Shown here piece by piece: positions 20,498-22,654 of a stretch of DNA of 22,654 bases. Position 1 is the stretch's first letter. Every line of letters starts with the position of its first letter. This DNA is from Bacillota bacterium (GTDB lineage: Bacteria; Bacillota; Clostridia; Christensenellales; SZUA-584), in the NCBI GenBank assembly GCA_023399095.1, contig JAEWQS010000191.1, positions 1 to 22,654 on the forward strand, read 5' to 3'. A model generated the notes under the pieces. The model was given only the letters and a program-made list of their open reading frames with translations, was not told where the DNA came from and searched no databases. A program made the position numbers and the translations under genes.

Positions 20498-22654
20498 TTA
20501 TTCCTGTATCTGTTCTTCTTCGTCCTCGTCATCATGCGGAACAAGTGCCGCCGATACCACACGTGTGTCTTCATCCACATTCATGAGCTTCACACCCTGC
20601 GTATCTCGGCCGAAAACGGAGATCTCGTTCACGGTTGTCCGGATGATGACGCCTGCGTCGTTGATTAGCATAACATCCTCGCTGCCGTCCACGATGCCGA
20701 TCGTACATAGATTGCCCGTTTTATCAGTGACCTTAAGCGTCTTAATGCCGATGCCCGCACGTTTTTGCACCTTATATTCGGATACCGGGGTGCGTTTGCC
20801 GTATCCGTTCTCGGATATCACAAGCACATCGCAATCCGGACGAACAATACCCATGCCGACCACACTGTCGCCTTCGCGCAGCGCCACGGCCTTCACGCCC
20901 ATGGCCGTACGTCCCATATCGCGTACGTCTTTCTCGTTAAACAAGACAGACATACCTAGCGCCGTGCCCATAATAAGCTCATCTGTGCCGCTTGTCTCTC
21001 TTACGCTGATCAACTCGTCGCCTTCCCGCAAACCTACCGCGATGAGTCCGTTCTGGCGGATATTCTTAAACGCGCTCACAGACGTCTTTTTGATAAAACC
21101 ATTTTTGGTCGCGATCACAAGCATTGTGTCGTCCGAAAAATCCGTAATCGGGAACACGGCGGATACCTTTTCTCCCGCATCCAGTGACAATAGATTGACA
21201 ATGGCCATGCCTTTTGCTGTGCGTCCCGTTTCGGGCAGCTCGTAGCACTTACGGCGGTACACCCGCCCCTGATTCGTAAAGAACAGCAGATGGCTGTGCG
21301 TGGAGGTCACCATCACATGCTCCGCGAAATCCTCCTCGCGTGTGGACAGTCCGGTTACGCCCTTGCCGCCGCGTTTTTGTGTGCGGTAGGCATCCGAGCG
21401 TATGCGCTTGACGTACCCGAAGTGTGTCAGCGTCACCACCATCTCTTCTTCCTGTATCAGCTCATCAAGGTCAATATCATCCGCGCTGAATGTGATCTCC
21501 GTTCGGCGCTCGTCCGCAAATTTTTCCTTGATTTCAAGCATCTCTTCCTTGATAATATCCAGCACCATCTGCGGCGTAGCGAGAATCTGCTTAAAATAAG
21601 CAATGCGCTCAAGAAGCTTATCATACTCGCTTTGTATTTTTTCGCGCTCAAGGCCGGTAAGGCGTTGCAGACGCATGTCGAGTATCGCCTGCGCCTGCTT
21701 ATCCGAGAGGCCAAAACGCGTCATGAGGCCTTCTCTGGCCGTCGGCGCATCAGGCGACTTTTTGATAAGCTCCACGACTTCGTCGATATTATCCAGCGCA
21801 ATGATGAGGCCTTCTAAAATATGAGCGCGCGCTTCGGCTTTTTCTAGTTCAAACTTCGTGCGGCGTACGATCACGACTTTTTGATGCTCAAGATAATGAT
21901 AAAGAATTTCTTTTAAATTCATGACCTTGGGATGGCCATCTACCAGCGCGAGCATGATCACTCCGAACGTATCCTGCATCTGTGTATGCTTGTAAAGGCG
22001 GTTCAATATCACATTTGCGTTAACATCGCGCTTAAGCTCGATCACGATGCGCATACCGCGCTTATCACTCTCGTCACGGATATCTGAAATGCCTTCAATA
22101 TGCTTATCCTGCACCAGCTCAGCTATGCGCATAATCAGCGCCGCCTTGTTGACCTGATAAGGTATCTCGCTCACGATAATACGCTGCCGCCCTGCCTTAA
22201 ACTCGTCGATTTCGGCGCGCGCACGTACACATATTTTACCGCGTCCCGTGTGATACGCCTGCATGATGCCCGCTGTTCCCATCACGATACCGCCAGTGGG
22301 AAAGTCCGGTCCCTTTATGTGCTGCATGAGTGTGTCCACACCCGCTTCCGGATCATCGATAAGGCACACTGCCGCGTCAATCACCTCACCAAGGTTATGC
22401 GGCGGAATGTTGGTCGCCATGCCCACCGCGATACCCCCTGTACCGTTAACAAGCAGGTTCGGAAATTTGGAGGGCAGCACCGTAGGCTGCATCAGCGTTT
22501 CGTCGAAATTCGGGTAAAAATCCACCGTGTCCTTCTCAAGATCGCGCAGCAGTTCCATGGATATGTGCGACAGACGTGCCTCTGTATAACGCATTGCCGC
22601 CGGTGAGTCACCGTCCACGCTGCCGAAGTTTCCGTGTCCGGAAACCAGCAGATG
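20498..22654 (-). CDS. gyrA: DNA gyrase subunit A (N-terminus beyond window)
   Basis: GyrA cuts and rejoins DNA in the gyrase A2B2 complex, adding negative supercoils. The 718 residues present run from HLLVSGHGNFGS to the stop; the frame is open to the last base, and about 100 N-terminal residues, including the quinolone-resistance region, lie outside. The catalytic tyrosine is the 23rd residue visible (AAMRYTEARL). The coiled coil and dimer gate follow. The C-terminal beta-pinwheel begins with the GyrA box QKRGGKG (21359-21379), which marks gyrase and excludes ParC. The tail is acidic (DDEDEEEQIQE). Unlike many Firmicutes windows, the neighbour downstream is not an rRNA operon but a structured gap and an operon on the same strand. 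Confidence 0.97.
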   Translation of the reverse strand, partial: HLLVSGHGNFGSVDGDSPAAMRYTEARLSHISMELLRDLEKDTVDFYPNFDETLMQPTVLPSKFPNLLVNGTGGIAVGMATNIPPHNLGEVIDAAVCLIDDPEAGVDTLMQHIKGPDFPTGGIVMGTAGIMQAYHTGRGKICVRARAEIDEFKAGRQRIIVSEIPYQVNKAALIMRIAELVQDKHIEGISDIRDESDKRGMRIVIELKRDVNANVILNRLYKHTQMQDTFGVIMLALVDGHPKVMNLKEILYHYLEHQKVVIVRRTKFELEKAEARAHILEGLIIALDNIDEVVELIKKSPDAPTAREGLMTRFGLSDKQAQAILDMRLQRLTGLEREKIQSEYDKLLERIAYFKQILATPQMVLDIIKEEMLEIKEKFADERRTEITFSADDIDLDELIQEEEMVVTLTHFGYVKRIRSDAYRTQKRGGKGVTGLSTREEDFAEHVMVTSTHSHLLFFTNQGRVYRRKCYELPETGRTAKGMAIVNLLSLDAGEKVSAVFPITDFSDDTMLVIATKNGFIKKTSVSAFKNIRQNGLIAVGLREGDELISVRETSGTDELIMGTALGMSVLFNEKDVRDMGRTAMGVKAVALREGDSVVGMGIVRPDCDVLVISENGYGKRTPVSEYKVQKRAGIGIKTLKVTDKTGNLCTIGIVDGSEDVMLINDAGVIIRTTVNEISVFGRDTQGVKLMNVDEDTRVVSAALVPHDDEDEEEQIQE

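Noticed and set aside
20412..21245. A 277-codon open frame on the + strand through the end of gyrA
   Set aside because: Ser/Thr-rich antisense of gyrA; gyrA motifs on the other strand are unambiguous.

Overview
The window looks like chromosome from an anaerobic, Gram-positive bacterium of the Clostridia type. The signs are strong Shine-Dalgarno sites, sigma-A-type promoters, intrinsic terminators, a short ACT-domain SerA, an AraM/EgsA-type glycerol-1-phosphate dehydrogenase, a ferredoxin-dependent homocysteine route, and frequent TTG starts. Most of it is housekeeping DNA of medium GC; the first ~0.95 kb is clearly AT-richer and looks accessory. I saw no rRNA, tRNA or CRISPR array.

Layout. 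Bases 1-125 appear to be the right end of an insertion sequence, with the last codons of an integrase-type transposase. An XRE regulator and an overlapping four-helix membrane protein gene follow (272-929), behind a promoter that carries a 17-bp near-palindrome. Reading leftwards from 3290 to 949 is a three-gene operon: DUF39/COG1900 protein, NIL-domain 2[4Fe-4S] ferredoxin, and UPF0280/COG2122 protein. In methanogens this set makes homocysteine from aspartate semialdehyde and sulfide. ychF diverges from it (3505-4605) and is followed by a GC-rich palindromic repeat and a terminator.

A serine operon, serC-serA-cyclophilin, runs leftwards from 7616 to 4822 and ends in a strong terminator. greA-lysS runs rightwards behind a perfect-consensus promoter (7988-9963). 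After a 377-bp gap comes a TTG-started Orr/alanine-racemase-like PLP enzyme overlapping a GNAT acetyltransferase (10341-11872). Next are an anchored extracytoplasmic protein of unknown function coupled to a Dus tRNA-dihydrouridine synthase (11954-13515), then mreB and an LCP cell-wall ligase (13633-15889).

On the minus strand, from right to left, are partial gyrA (22654-20498), a 318-bp structured gap, and an operon of a membrane-anchored solute-binding protein, glutamine-dependent NAD+ synthetase and sn-glycerol-1-phosphate dehydrogenase (20179-15956). That operon converges on the LCP gene at a shared bidirectional terminator.

The most notable items are the homocysteine operon in a bacterial setting, the orphan binding protein linked to NAD synthesis and archaeal-type glycerol phosphate, and the unassigned structured RNA between gyrA and that operon. 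Nothing here is proven to be a new system; the structured RNA is the best candidate for something undescribed.
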